Below are positions 44,737-55,542 of a DNA stretch of 64,000 nucleotides, piece by piece (the first letter of the stretch is position 1; each line of letters opens with the position of its first letter). The stretch lies in the NCBI GenBank assembly GCA_037042185.1, contig JAXQJY010000028.1:1922001-1986000 (forward strand), written 5' to 3'. Source of the DNA: Sordariomycetes sp. S80-01Y (taxonomy: Eukaryota; Ascomycota; Sordariomycetes). Position numbers and translations under genes: made by a program. Below the pieces are notes generated by a model, which searched no databases, was not told the DNA's origin, and saw only the letters and a program-made list of their open reading frames with translations.

Positions 44737-45651
44737 TCAAGAGTCATCCGAGATTCGTGAGAGAAACGATCCAACGGCCTCAAGATTGTCGACGCTGATG
44801 ATGTCTACTCCCTCTCGAACCAAGATCTCCAATACGTGCTCCCGTACAGAAGCCGGCCAAGTTGGCAAGCCCCAGTAGCGAGCCTTGAGCCCACTCTCGT
44901 GTGCCATCCGAACGTGACGCCTGATTGTGTTGATCTGAATCTCAGTGAGAGTACCAGTCCACAGGATCCCGACAGATTCAGAAAAGGAGCTGCTGGCCCA
45001 ATAGGTATTGCCTGAGATGGGCAAGCTGGATTCAAGTCCGGTCAGGGGAGCGTCCAAGAAGACGTCGGCCGTTACACTTGGCAATGTCGTGATTTTACCA
45101 AGGACCGACGTCTTGCCAGTAAGAACAACTGTGATCGGGCCCATGACCATCTTCTCATCCATCATGTATGACAGCCAGCCCCGCTGCCTTAGTGGCTGCA
45201 GGTCGTCAAGTAGCAGAGTCAACGCCTTCTCGAAGTCGGCTTTGACATCCACGAGGAGAACCAGTGTCTGCGTAGTGTCAGCGTCGTAGATTCCCCTGGG
45301 TGATCCCCGCCCCCCCTTCTCTCTCTCCTGGAGTAGCCGGACAAGTGGCTCGACGTAGAGAGATGCGAATGTACGCCCAGGGGCGAGACCTCCACGTGTG
45401 TGAGCGACAAAGAGCTCATCTTTGTAGGGCCAGATGTCGGCTTCGACACCTATGCACCCAGAATAAATTGCAGAATACAGAGGTTGCTCTCGCCAAAAGT
45501 CGTTGTGCGAGTGACACGGGATAGGCGAGACTTCATTGAGGCGCATTGACTCGGTTTCAGAGAGCCTCCTGCTGCCAGCCGCGGGAAAGGCGCGAGCTCC
45601 GACGATCGAGCATATTGTCACAGCAATGAGAGTGCTTTCGCATGTCAGCAC
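44737..45651 (-). CDS. AIM6-like phosphodiesterase-fold protein, probably secreted
   Basis: Single exon, 304 aa. The sequence IPCHSHNDFWREQPLYSAI, then CIGVEADIWPYKDELFVAHT, is the hallmark of the AIM6 family (altered inheritance of mitochondria 6), which has a PI-PLC/glycerophosphodiester-phosphodiesterase-like TIM barrel; HSHND and EADIW carry the putative His, Asn and Glu active-site residues. Further conserved parts are LVLLVDVKADFEKAL and the C-terminal ARYWGLPTWP and VDIISVDNLEAVG. The substrate is unknown. Residues 1-25 (MLTCESTLIAVTICSIVGAR, then AFPAAG) look like a cleavable signal peptide, whereas many AIM6 homologues have an N-terminal TM anchor after a longer tail. A further 5' exon cannot be excluded: the upstream sequence has a GTGAGT donor at about 45685. 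Confidence 0.85.
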   Translation of the reverse strand: MLTCESTLIAVTICSIVGARAFPAAGSRRLSETESMRLNEVSPIPCHSHNDFWREQPLYSAIYSGCIGVEADIWPYKDELFVAHTRGGLAPGRTFASLYVEPLVRLLQEREKGGRGSPRGIYDADTTQTLVLLVDVKADFEKALTLLLDDLQPLRQRGWLSYMMDEKMVMGPITVVLTGKTSVLGKITTLPSVTADVFLDAPLTGLESSLPISGNTYWASSSFSESVGILWTGTLTEIQINTIRRHVRMAHESGLKARYWGLPTWPASVREHVLEILVREGVDIISVDNLEAVGSFLSRISDDS

Positions 45652-46270
45652 TTGATTGCAACATCATCGAAGAGCGCTGCGACTCACATTGTAGCTCCCA
45701 CGAGCACCAGCGCTGCTTCTGTGACCGCCTGACAAGGGTGAACGCCGTCTTTAGGCCCACGCATCGACTTGCAATGATAGACGCAACGGATTGCGCGCCA
45801 GAACTATGCGACCCAACAGCTGTCCTCTGCATTCATGGGGGTCGAGCGAGAGGCCGTAATTATGTGTGATGTTATTCCTGGAGACACGGATCGCTGGCAC
45901 GCTGACCTCATTGAGCCTGAATCATCCAGTGCTACCTGCAGCAGTGCAGTGGTAGATCAGGTGGAGTATCTGTACCCCCGTAGGTACCTCCTTGGCACGC
46001 TTAGTCGCGACCGAACCCACTTAATTTAGTACCGACTGCACTGCGATCCCAAAAAGTTTATGGTCCCTTCGTCGTGAGAAGCCAACCCCGGAAGGAAAAA
46101 AAATCTCGAACAAAACACCACGACAGCACCCGCCGCTTACGATCGAGGGAGGAGGTGAACCCGAGCTGAATCTGCGCCGATCTTCAAGAAGACCATCTTT
46201 GCTCAAGAAACCTCCTTATCCGTTGGCACACCCTGTCGGTCTCCAACGAGTTTTCACGGCCGCCTCCATC
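45652..46270. promoter_or_regulatory. Divergent intergenic region, AIM6-like and CCDC137-like genes
   Basis: Two outward-pointing genes flank it, so it holds both promoters. Small frames have no signature. Confidence 0.45.
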
Positions 46271-47248
46271 ATGCCTCACAAACACAAGAGGAAGAGGGGC
46301 GAGGATCCCGAGTATGTCCTATCTGTTTGAAATTTCACATGGATCTTCACTGACTCGGGGCTCGACAGTCACGACCTTCCGCCCAGCCGACGTGCCCGTC
46401 CACTGCCCGTTGGCAAAAAGACCAAAACCCAAGGGCCAAACCCCGCCTCCGAGCCCAAGAACCGAAGTAAAAAACATAGAAAGGAACAGAATGATGCACC
46501 GCGAGGGTTCCGCAGAATAATGGCTGCTGCATCGGGCAAAAAGTTCCGCTCCGGATTGGATGACGGCACCAACACCTCCAAGAAAGCCAAAGGGAAACAA
46601 ATCGAAGAGAAGGAGCCCAGCGAAACTCCCAAGATTCGGCCTGGCGAAGACTTAAGGTCCTTCTCGCAACGTGTTGACGCTTCACTTCCCATATCTGGTC
46701 TCAAGCACCGGACAGTCATCAAGGATGGCAAGGATGAGCATGGAGTCAAAGTGTGGCGCACACGTAAGGAGCTCAAGATGCACAAACTTTTCGAACAGTG
46801 GCGCGCAGAGGAGCGAAAAGCCAAGGAGAAGCGGGAAGAGGAGTTGGAAGAAGAGGCTGAGAAAGCAATGGAAAATGACGGCGAAGGTGTCACGTCGTCT
46901 TCGTATATGGCAGCTCTAGATGAGGGCGAGGAGAAGGTCAAAGGACGAGGAAAGAAGAAGCGTGGCAAGCAGGACGATGACGATCCCTGGGCGGCTCTAA
47001 AGAAGAAAAGGGCGGAGGCGAAGGTTGGCCTACATGACGTCGCTATGGCGCCTCCGGAGCTGCACAAGAAGAAGACCAGGCAGTTGCAGGTCTCAGAGGG
47101 CGCTGGAGTCGACGTAGGAAGTATACCCAAGAAGGCCGGGAGCTTGAAGCGGCGAGAAGAGCTTCAAGCGGAGAGGGACCAGGTGCTGGAAGCCTACCGG
47201 AAGATCAGGGAGCACGAACAGGCCAAGCTCAACGCAGCCGCACAATGA
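46271..47248 (+). CDS. Lys-rich conserved fungal protein, CCDC137-like
   Basis: Two exons: 46271-46311 (MPHKHKRKRGEDP) and 46369-47248, with a 57-bp intron (GTATGT donor, GACAG acceptor), 306 aa. The N-terminus continues HDLPPSRRARPLPVGKK. The block DAPRGFRRIMAAASGKKFRS followed by RPGEDLRSFSQRVDASLP recalls the order of motifs in human CCDC137 (a nucleolar/chromosome-associated protein): a short conserved helix ending in IM, then a 'GE...F..R...' helix. The middle is a strongly charged coiled coil (about 170-215), with KKRGKQDDDDPWAALKKKR further on. A nucleolar location is likely from the basic composition; function is unknown. A start at 46520 (next Met) would lose the conserved N-terminus, so the spliced start is preferred. 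The homology is from motif order only and is tentative. Confidence 0.75.
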
Positions 47249-47607
47249 TCCGTAGCTACCGCTCTCGCAGCCGAATACATGAGCCCCCCGGCCTCCTCAA
47301 AACCACAATAAACTTCTATCGACAACGTGGTTGAGATTGCCATTGAGATAAGGGTCTCGAGTCAAACCAAGTGAGCTTGAACATGGCGCACCATTGATTA
47401 TGTCATCCGCTACCATATCCATCCTACATTGATGGCAGGGTAGCCCGCCCCACCGCCGCTATCCCACTTCGTCACGCGCATCCCGACTCGAGAAAAAACC
47501 AAACTCATGCACCTCGTTGCGACGCCCGCGGTTCGAATCCACCTGCGGCGTTTGCCATCATTCGTTTTTCCGTGCTCTAACATGCCACTGCCTGAGCACA
47601 CATCGCC
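47249..47607. promoter_or_regulatory. Promoter region of the TFIIIC subunit gene
   Basis: The gap of 359 bp between two same-strand genes. It holds the 3' end of the upstream gene and the TFC3 promoter, including a perfect B-box at 47530-47540 (separate entry). Confidence 0.5.
47530..47540 (+). promoter_or_regulatory. Perfect Pol III B-box (TFIIIC binding site) in the TFIIIC gene promoter
   Basis: GGTTCGAATCC, the consensus B-box, 68 bp upstream of the start codon of the gene for TFIIIC's B-block-binding subunit. A run of five T lies 25 bp downstream (about 47565). No cloverleaf is formed: the T-stem pairs at only about three of five positions, and no A-box at normal spacing is seen. It could be an extra-TFIIIC (ETC-like) site, a tRNA relic or a chance match. 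Confidence 0.6.
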
Positions 47608-50600
47608 ATGGCATGGGATCTTGAGGGATTGATTGGCGATCTACTCGTTGTCGTTTCCTGTGGTGGTGAGAATGGTAAGGCTTGCCTCACATCTGTGTCA
47701 CCACGGGGGTTGATCACTGATCTAACCAGGTTGTACCGTCAATGATTTACTCGAGGGAATTCGGCAAAGATTGAAAGCCAAACCGACGAGCGACGCTGCG
47801 GAAGAGAACAACCATGACGTAGTGGCAGAGGGTACACCATCGGACTCCAAAGCTGTCGCCTCCATCTGGGAGTGGCTGTTTGCCCGCCAGGATGTGTCAC
47901 TGGGACCCAATCGAAGGTACAACCACCTCACCCTTGATGAGGTCCTCTCTCGAGGCGTCGCTGCAAATCTCCATAGCGGAGAGCAGCGACATGATGTGGA
48001 TGGTTCGACAGCGGACGCTTCCGATGCTTCCAGCAAGCAGCAAGAGCCCAAGGTCACCCTATCCTTCCCGAGGGACATGAGAGCTGTTCTCACGCCGGAA
48101 ACCATGTGGGAATGCCTCACAGGTCACGGCGTCGACTTCACCCGGGTCCCAAAATCTGAATGGGAACTGATACAAGGCATTGCTTCGGCAAGAGAGAGCG
48201 GCATCTTACAAGGCGACCTCTGCCGACTTACTGGCCAAGACAAGCGTTCTGTTCCCAAGCGCACAGATGGTCTGGTCCGCAAAGGATACATTACCAAGCG
48301 GACGGTTCTCGTCCGAGGGACGAAAACCAGCAAAATCTGGCTCAATCGGTTTGTTCCACAATTTCTCGAGCAGAAAGAACGGAAGCAACATCATTCGACG
48401 GCTGGAATGAATCTGGACACAAAGTTCCTCATTTCCAACCGAGACCCCGTTCCCTGGCACCACCGATGGACTGGTGACACCATGGACTATGTTGCGCTTG
48501 CTACTACGACCCTCGCCATCATAAAGTCGTGGGGAGTCATTCGAACGCCCGACTTAAAAATGAAGCTTGGCGTCATGGGCTTGCGATGGCAAATGAAAGT
48601 CACGGCAAAGACCCTGCGCTTTATGCACACTCGAGGCTGTGCCCAATTCGTCGGGGCCGTTCTTGATGAAAAACTCTTCAAGGACTGCCTCAAGTTCGTT
48701 CGGCCAATGGATGATTCTGACTGGGAAGCATATCTTGCTGTGGGCAAGAAAGGCTCGACTGAGGCCCTGGTGGAGACTGGACCAGGCATGGGGGACTCGA
48801 ATATGGATGTTAACACGGCCCTGCTCTCGACACTACCTGCTTGGTCGCTTGATGAGCCGATACAGACTTACCTCGCCCGCACTGTCAGGTCACTGAACGG
48901 ATCACATGTTACCAATATGGATGCGTGTTCTTTAACCGCGGGTACTTCTTTCACACGATACATCACGGTTCTACTAGCGACGATGGCAGAGTCCACGCCT
49001 CAGCCCCCTCGGTTGAAACACCATCAAATCAAAGTTGACCACGTTCGAATTGGTAAGATTGCTTGCTTCAAGTACTCCGCTCCCTGGGGAATCGGTGACA
49101 CCAGCAACCTGGACGCTACCAGTCAAATCCATGGATTTTCGCCACTTCCTGCAAAGTCCGGCATGAACGTTGACAAGGGTGATCTATCCGTCATCTGCAA
49201 ACCAAAGAGCGACTTGTGGAAAGGCACACGAGGTACCAATAAACTCGTTCACGCGCTGGGGTCCAACTGGGAAGAGGGCCCCGAACATACCAATCAGGAT
49301 GACATGCAGCAAAACTATGATGTTAAGCAACTGATAGTCACTCTGAAAGTGGATAGTGACGCCCTGAGGCGCGTCACCAGTGACTCAATTGAAGCTGCGC
49401 AACCTGACAAATTGGCCTCAGTGGAAGAAGGGGAAGTATGCCCACGAAGCGTTGCACTGTCTGAACAGGTTGATGCCTCTGCACCACCTGCAAGAGATGC
49501 AGCTAATGTGGTTGGGCGAGGCTCTGATAGCAAAACAGACAAAACCTTACCCCAGGCAAACGAAGTCTCAGCACCTGACATCGAAACCACCGAAAGGGCA
49601 GAGCTGCAGCCGGAGCCTAGACCGGACACTGCTCAGGATGACATTTCCGTTCATGAGACTTTGAAGGAACTTGAAGATACGGTAGAGCGAACACCCTCAG
49701 CGCGGCGTGGTCGGGGAGGTCGTGGGCGTGGAAGAGGGCGAGGCGGTGCCTCAACCTCGGCCCTCAAACCCTGGAGGTGCGAGAAGTGTGGCGGTACATG
49801 GAAGAACGACATTGGCCTCAAATACCATCTTGAGAAAGCAAAAGTGCCGTGCAACCCCTCGTTCGACCCGCACGCACCGAAATCAAGCAGGAAACTTAAA
49901 GCCAAAGTCGCCTTCGACGATGCTCTCGAATCCCTCAATACTCTGCCAGAAACACATACACAAGGAACTCGGGAGGAAGACAAGCCAGCTCAGGCCGAGA
50001 AGAGGGAAATGGCCCTGCCGCCACCTAGGTCGGATAAGGAGAAGAAGCGGGGAATGGGCTGTTCAAAGAAGGTTGAGAGTTCACGCAGGCTGAAGCCTCT
50101 GCCAAAATCATCGCACAACAAAGGAGCTGCTTCTGCGGCTAGCACGTGCGCGCTTCTTTCCCAGGGCGACTCACAGAGGGTTCGCGTCGTTGACATCGTT
50201 GAATCAGCTCTTCATTCAGATGCCCTCCGCCCAAACATTCACCCAGTGGGCAGGAGTCACCGGGCAGCTCATGGCTCACCCTTGAAGGTCTCGGGTTCCA
50301 ACAACAGCCGAACAGCTGGTATCGTTAAGGACGAAAACGAAATATCTAACAACAACGGCGAGCAAAAGTACCCTACAGAGCTACCAACCAGTGCTGCCAC
50401 GATCCGTGGCATGTCACAGACAGCATGGGGCAGAGAAAGATACCGCCGGATGGAGAATCTTCTCAATTCGATTCTTACTGAAAACCAGGGGTATTTTCCA
50501 GGAGGCGAGGCTCTCTGGTACGCCTTGAGGATCGCGTGGGTAAAAGAATACTCCCACGAGAATTGCCCAACAAATCGACAGTTCAAGGGCATCTTCGATG

Positions 50601-53401
50601 CTATGGTACGCGACAAGGTCGCTGGAGAACACGGACATGCATTCAAAGCCCCGAACGGGACATTCGCTACTGTCAAGATTGTGTCTTTTCCGAACGAGGA
50701 CCCCTTCTCACCAAAGGCGCGCGAGATGCTAGACAAAATCAAGGCGGTCTACCCTGGAATCTGGTTACCCGAGCACATTAAGAATGCAGAGTCGGAGAGC
50801 ATGAGTCTCCGGGTCAACGGAGAGCTTGTCAGAAGCAAACGTGCGCTCCCGAACGAGCTAGTCGAGCTCGATGCCCCGGTATACGCAGAGCAACTCGCAG
50901 CTAAAAGAAGATGGCAAGAAGAACGTACGAAGGAGGGCTATGTCACACGGGGTCGAGCAAAAAGACAAAAAGCGACCCATGGTCCACGTGGAAGACGTGG
51001 GAAACGGGGACATCCTGCTGGCTTATATAAGTTCCGCACGATGAGCTCCCAACACACGCCTATCGAGGTACAGCGCATGGGTAACTTTGCGCAGAACGGC
51101 AACCTGACGTTTTTGAAACCCAACACGGCACTGGATGACGATGACTCCAAGAGTCTAGTAGAGGAAGCCCTCGCCAGTGAGTTCCTCAAGAAGGAGCAGT
51201 TAAGGATATCGAGAAAGGCGGCGGCCAAGTCGCAGCTGTTCAGCAGATACGGCCTACACCAGCAGTCACATATCGCTGTGCACGAGGACTCATCCAACAG
51301 CATCAGGGTAGTCCCGCCCTATTCTCTATCGGTCTTAGAGTCAGGACAGTGGCCAGCCCTGACGCCCGATTTCTTTGAGCAATGTGGCGGTAGCTTCACC
51401 CTCAAGCCTGCTTGGTTCCCTGACCACGACTGGTTTACCTGGAATTCCATTAACAGTGCAATCGACAGGACAGCAAGTGCCCAGGCGTCTAGAGGCTGGT
51501 TCCGACTCAACGAGACAGACAATACGCAACGACGCTTCAAGGATCGACTCGTCGGGGCAGCTAGAGTAGAGATGGCCTGGGGTGATGCGTTTTTGACCGC
51601 TCGGCCTGGAGCGGCAGGCCCGCACAACATCTTTGTTCATTTCTACGCTCCTAACGTCCCAAATCCGGAACAAATCAAAACGTTGTCATGGCCTCCGGAT
51701 GGACAATACAGTCCGAGCTACCTTGGTGCGCTAGGGGATGAGCCAGACAGTGAGCTTTCCACGGACCATGACTCTGAATTCGAAGAAGCAGTTTCTGTCA
51801 AGTTACGCCGACGGAAGACCTATGTGCGTGGCCGCGGTCGCGGGCGAGGTAGCGACAGTGGGAGCGTTAGGGCTGGATATCAGAGACCTCAAAGTCAGCA
51901 CTACCAACGCCGCGGTCTACGGACAACGCTTAAATTCGTTGAGCTGAGGAAACGAGGGCTCACCTCTCTCCCGGAGAACACTGTTCAATCCGCTCGGGAA
52001 TGGGACTCATGGGACGTTCCGGCACCCAGCAACCCCGAGGAGATTCTTGCAGGCATTGTGGCCGTACGGTCGCTCATGGGCGGCGTTGATCGACACATTG
52101 ACTGGGGCTTCCTATGTCAGCTTTTCCCGGATGTTGGCCTAGACGTCATCAGAAAATACTGGAAGCAAGTCCGAAAGGTGCAAAAATCATACATTATGCA
52201 GCTCACACGCAGCTTTCAGCGAGCGTACATCGCGGCTTGTCTTGCCGATGAGCTCCCGATGCTCGACTTCGACAACCCAAGGGACTACGACTGGAGCAAG
52301 CTCCTTGAGTGGACGATGCAGATTCCCAGCCGATCAGACACTCAAATGCCGAGCACAAGGGAGGAGATGAACGAGAGGTTCACTCTCCAGGATGTGGCAG
52401 CAAGCAGTGACAGCTGGAGGGAGCGGTTTTTCCATTTTCAGACTTCAGCTTTTGCCAGACTCGAGTTGGCTGCGGCGTTTCCAGGCGCAGTGAGCGTGGA
52501 CGGACCGCCGCAAGCCAGCATCGACGTGGACATCGAAGAGAAGTCCCGGTCATGGATCAGGTCGCTGTGCTGTACTGGTGAAGTAGACTACGCTCCCGAG
52601 GATGTCAAAACGAAACTTCTTACTCTAGCGGATGGTGATGCCGTCAAGGCCAAGATGTATCTCTCAAAAGCCATCGCGCAACTCACATCAGCCAAGGTGA
52701 TTCACAGCAAGCGCGGCCCAGGAGTATTCGACAGCAAACCATACAGGCTGATGGAGCCCTACCTTGCGAATGTGGGCAGGCTGGCAAACTGGGACAAGTA
52801 CAAGCAAGCGTCCGAGTTCAAGCACCAGCTTGACAGAGCATTCCGTGCAGGCCGAAAGTACGATGTTCCTTACACAGTATCCGACGGTGCAATGATGGCA
52901 TTGCTTAACCTTCACGCGCACGGAAGGGTGTCCCTTGAGGGTCACGGCGTGCCACACATCCCTTTTGGTTTCATCCCAGAGAACTACGAAAGCCGGAAGC
53001 TCAAGAAGGAGCTGTACCACTTTTCCGTCCGGATCTCGCCGACCGACATCTATCAGTTCACCGAGGACATACCCGCAGTGTCAGAGGCGAGAAGCTCCGA
53101 GCCGCCGTCAGAGGGCCCAGGAGGATCCCTGCCACAGTGGGTAGACTTCTTCGGTCGGTACGACATCAATCGCTGGACGGAGATTTTGGGAGCCGTGTGC
53201 TTTGCCTATTCAACTCGGGGTCACATGCCGATCGAGACTGTGTGTCAGCACATGCGGCCTATTCTCGAGCAATTCGAGGCTCGGTTGCTCATCGACTGGT
53301 GCAAGAGGACCGGCGTATTAGAGGACAGCCTGGGCTGTGTAACGGTTGGAGAGTGGTGGTGGTTAGCTGTACCCGTGATGAAGCAGCATCCAGCGTTTTA
53401 G
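47608..53401 (+). CDS. TFC3: TFIIIC B-block-binding subunit (Tfc3/GTF3C1-like)
   Basis: The largest TFIIIC subunit recognises the B-box of tRNA and other Pol III genes. Two exons: 47608-47674 (MAWDLEGLIGDLLVVVSCGG) and 47730-53401, 55-bp intron (GTAAGG donor, CTAACCAG acceptor), 1912 aa. The winged-helix B-block domain lies at about 143-217 (TPETMWECLTGHG, then ESGILQGDLCRLTGQDKRSV and KRTDGLVRKGYITKR). The extended winged-helix region continues to about 320. At about 681-693 there is an RGRGRGRG-type Arg/Gly tract, followed by a C2H2-like finger CEKCGGTW...GLKYHLEKAKVPC (about 707-730), and a second Arg/Gly tract at about 1385-1395. Conserved C-terminal helical domains follow (DWGFLCQLFPDVGLDVIRKY; GEVDYAPEDVKTKLL). 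The start is fixed by the conserved exon 1; starting at 47771 would lose 36 residues. Confidence 0.93.
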
Positions 53402-53681
53402 GAAACGCTCTCGGGAGACATCTTTAAGTAAACCGTAGCGGGAAAGGACGGCGTTTTGGCTGTATGATACCCAAGGGGGAGGAATGTAGGATTTACTTGT
53501 CGTATAATATATGGTACGCTACGACAGTCGCTGAAATGTAAGCTCAATGACAACCGCTTGCTAACTCCAAAACACCTCTGCTGCATGATCATCTTTGTGG
53601 CCAGCGCTGCATTTACTTTGCAGCGTCTTCTCATCTCCCGAGCAGCAGGCCCGGTGTCGAGACAACCCTGAATCCCAACGG
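53402..53681. other. Convergent 3' region between TFC3 and the UBE2J gene
   Basis: Only 3' UTRs are expected; nothing else is seen. Confidence 0.45.
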
Positions 53682-54690
53682 CTAAGACCCGAAGAGGACC
53701 TTGAGAACCAGCATGCCCAGCAGCACGACCAGGCCGACAATGGCCCGGTCTATCCAGACGGGCACCCCCGTGTCCGAATCTCGCAGCTGAAGGAGCTCCT
53801 GAGGCGTTTGGGGTGGCGGCTGTTGTGGTCTTTGTTCCGGCTGGGGAGCTGTTGGCGTAGGTTGGGGGACGCCCTGCGCAGGTCTCGGCTGCCTGTTGCG
53901 CACATCGCCCGTCGTCTCCTGCGCTGACGATGACGAGGTGTGTGCAGTGGCTTCCACCGTGGGCGCAGTTTGGACGAATCCCTCTGCAATCTCTGCTGTC
54001 TCCCTGTCCTCCTGCCTCGCCTCGTCCGGGCTCTTGGCTACCATCTCGTCCTTGAACCCCATCTTCAGCCCCTCCGGTATTTCCACTTCCTTCTTGTCCT
54101 CTCCTCCCTGCGCCTCGGCAACCTCTTTCGACCTCTCCTCGGCTTCCTCCATGATCTCCCGATTTGTCCTACCGCACGTCGCACATTTCCACCCCAAACT
54201 CTCCTTGGCCCACCTCCGCCTCGTGTCGTCCGTTGTATCCAAACCCCCCAGCTGCCCCGCCGCACTCGTCTCCATGAAGCTCCTCAGCGCTACAATAGCG
54301 GTCCGCATCCCCCACGCTGGCTGCCACGTCTCCTCGTGATGGCCGCTTATGCTTAGACATATCTCGCGGTTGGCTTCGAAGCGGCCATTTGGCGTTGTGA
54401 AGCGAAAGTTGGGAGGGGCTAGGGGATAGTTGGCAGGTAGGATAATGCGACCATGGTAGATGCCTTCGGCGTAGGGGGTCTCCGGGGGACCGCGGAAGGT
54501 GAAGTGCCACTCGAAGAGGTCGGATTCGAGAGGCCAGGCAGCGTAGTCGGCGGAGGGCGAATTGGACAGTTCGGCAGCTTCCTTCACTTCAGGTAGTTAG
54601 CATATCTGTTAGACGGAGAGAAAGGGGCCAGCCCGTACGTATGCGCTTGATGGTGGGATTCTTGGTCCTGGCAGCTGGCGTCGAGGCCAT
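53682..54690 (-). CDS. UBC6: UBE2J/Ubc6-type tail-anchored ubiquitin-conjugating enzyme
   Basis: An ER-anchored E2 of the ERAD pathway. Two exons on the minus strand: 54639-54690 (MASTPAARTKNPTIKRI) and 53682-54586, 52-bp intron (GTACGG donor, TGCTAAC branch, GAAG acceptor), giving KRILKEAAELSNSPSADY; 318 aa. The UBC fold shows WHFTFRGPPETPYAEGIYHG, FRFTTPNGRFEANREICLSI with catalytic Cys94, and the WQPAWGMRTAI segment; TPNGRF in place of a canonical HPN loop is typical of the UBE2J group. A CATCG pair follows at about 155-160 (KCATCGRTN). The Pro/Gln-rich linker (about 235-285) ends in the C-terminal TM anchor VWIDRAIVGLVVLLGMLVLK. It resembles UBE2J1 in length more than yeast Ubc6 (250 aa). 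Confidence 0.93.
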
Positions 54691-54853
54691 GGCTGGAGAG
54701 GTAAGGTAGCTACGCTGACCGGAGCCGGAGCTTGCGATAAAGTTGGGGTACTCGGGGTTAGTCGAGGATTCGTTCGGGGAGGCTGGCAGGATTCTGCGGA
54801 AGTCTATGCGAAGAATGGCTAGGTAGGGCCAGTGGTTGTTTGAAGCTGTGCTA

Positions 54854-54948
<95 letters not shown>
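54854..54948 (+). repeat. (AGT)n microsatellite, first copy, about 31 units
   Basis: Perfect TAG/AGT trinucleotide run of 95 bases. It is followed by an 82-bp unique segment that is repeated exactly after the second run. Confidence 0.95.
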
Positions 54949-55031
54949 CGGAGTAAAGGTCACCGTGTCCAACGCATGTGGCTGAAGTGTTTGGAGCTCC
55001 GGCTGCGCTGCCCCTCGGCCTATGATGTGAN

Positions 55032-55108
<77 letters not shown>

Positions 55109-55190
55109 CGGAGTAAAGGTCACCGTGTCCAACGCATGTGGCTGAAGTGTTTGGAGCTCCGGCTGCGCTGCCCCTCGGCCTATGATGTGA
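54949..55190 (+). repeat. Exact 82-bp direct repeat flanking an N
   Basis: The segments 54949-55030 and 55109-55190, each starting CGGAGTAAAGGTCACC and ending TATGATGTGA, are identical. The N sits at the junction between the first copy and the second microsatellite. This looks like two overlapping assembly pieces placed end to end. Confidence 0.85.
55032..55108 (+). repeat. (AGT)n microsatellite, second copy, about 25 units
   Basis: Perfect TAG/AGT run of 77 bases starting right after an ambiguous base (N at 55031). The 82 bases after it (55109-55190) are identical to 54949-55030. Confidence 0.95.
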
Positions 55191-55542
55191 TGCGACGATG
55201 CGACCCCGGGCTGCGGGTGCCGTTGCGGAAGGTGCGGCGACCCACTTTTGCAGTCGCTACTGCCAGTGCCTCCTCCGTACCTACGGTGTGGAGCTGACCA
55301 TCTTATGTAAGCGTCGTGATCCTGTCGTCCATTCCACTTCCTCGACTCGCGACTCCGACGACGACCCTCGAATCGCCCCAATCCGCCCGCCATTGAGTCT
55401 CGGCAACTTCACTGCAGTCGAGTAAGTGCCTTTTATTTCACCCCAATGCCCTATCATTCTTTGCTAACGATGCGCGCTTGCAGCTCGATCGAAGCCACAT
55501 ACAGCCGAGCGATTTGCCGAATCGACGAGAACAAAAACCACA

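Larger units (their letters stand above)
54691..55542. promoter_or_regulatory. Divergent region between UBE2J and NDUFB2, with duplicated (AGT)n tract
   Basis: The two genes point outward, so both promoters lie here. Most of it is the trinucleotide tract and its duplicate (separate entries). A likely 5'-leader intron of NDUFB2 lies at 55422-55483 (GTAAGT donor, GCTAAC branch, TTGCAG acceptor). Confidence 0.5.

Noticed and set aside
47410-47601. Minus-strand frame containing RRRWIRTAG
   Set aside because: This is just the reverse translation of the B-box region, a common artefact near tRNA-like motifs.
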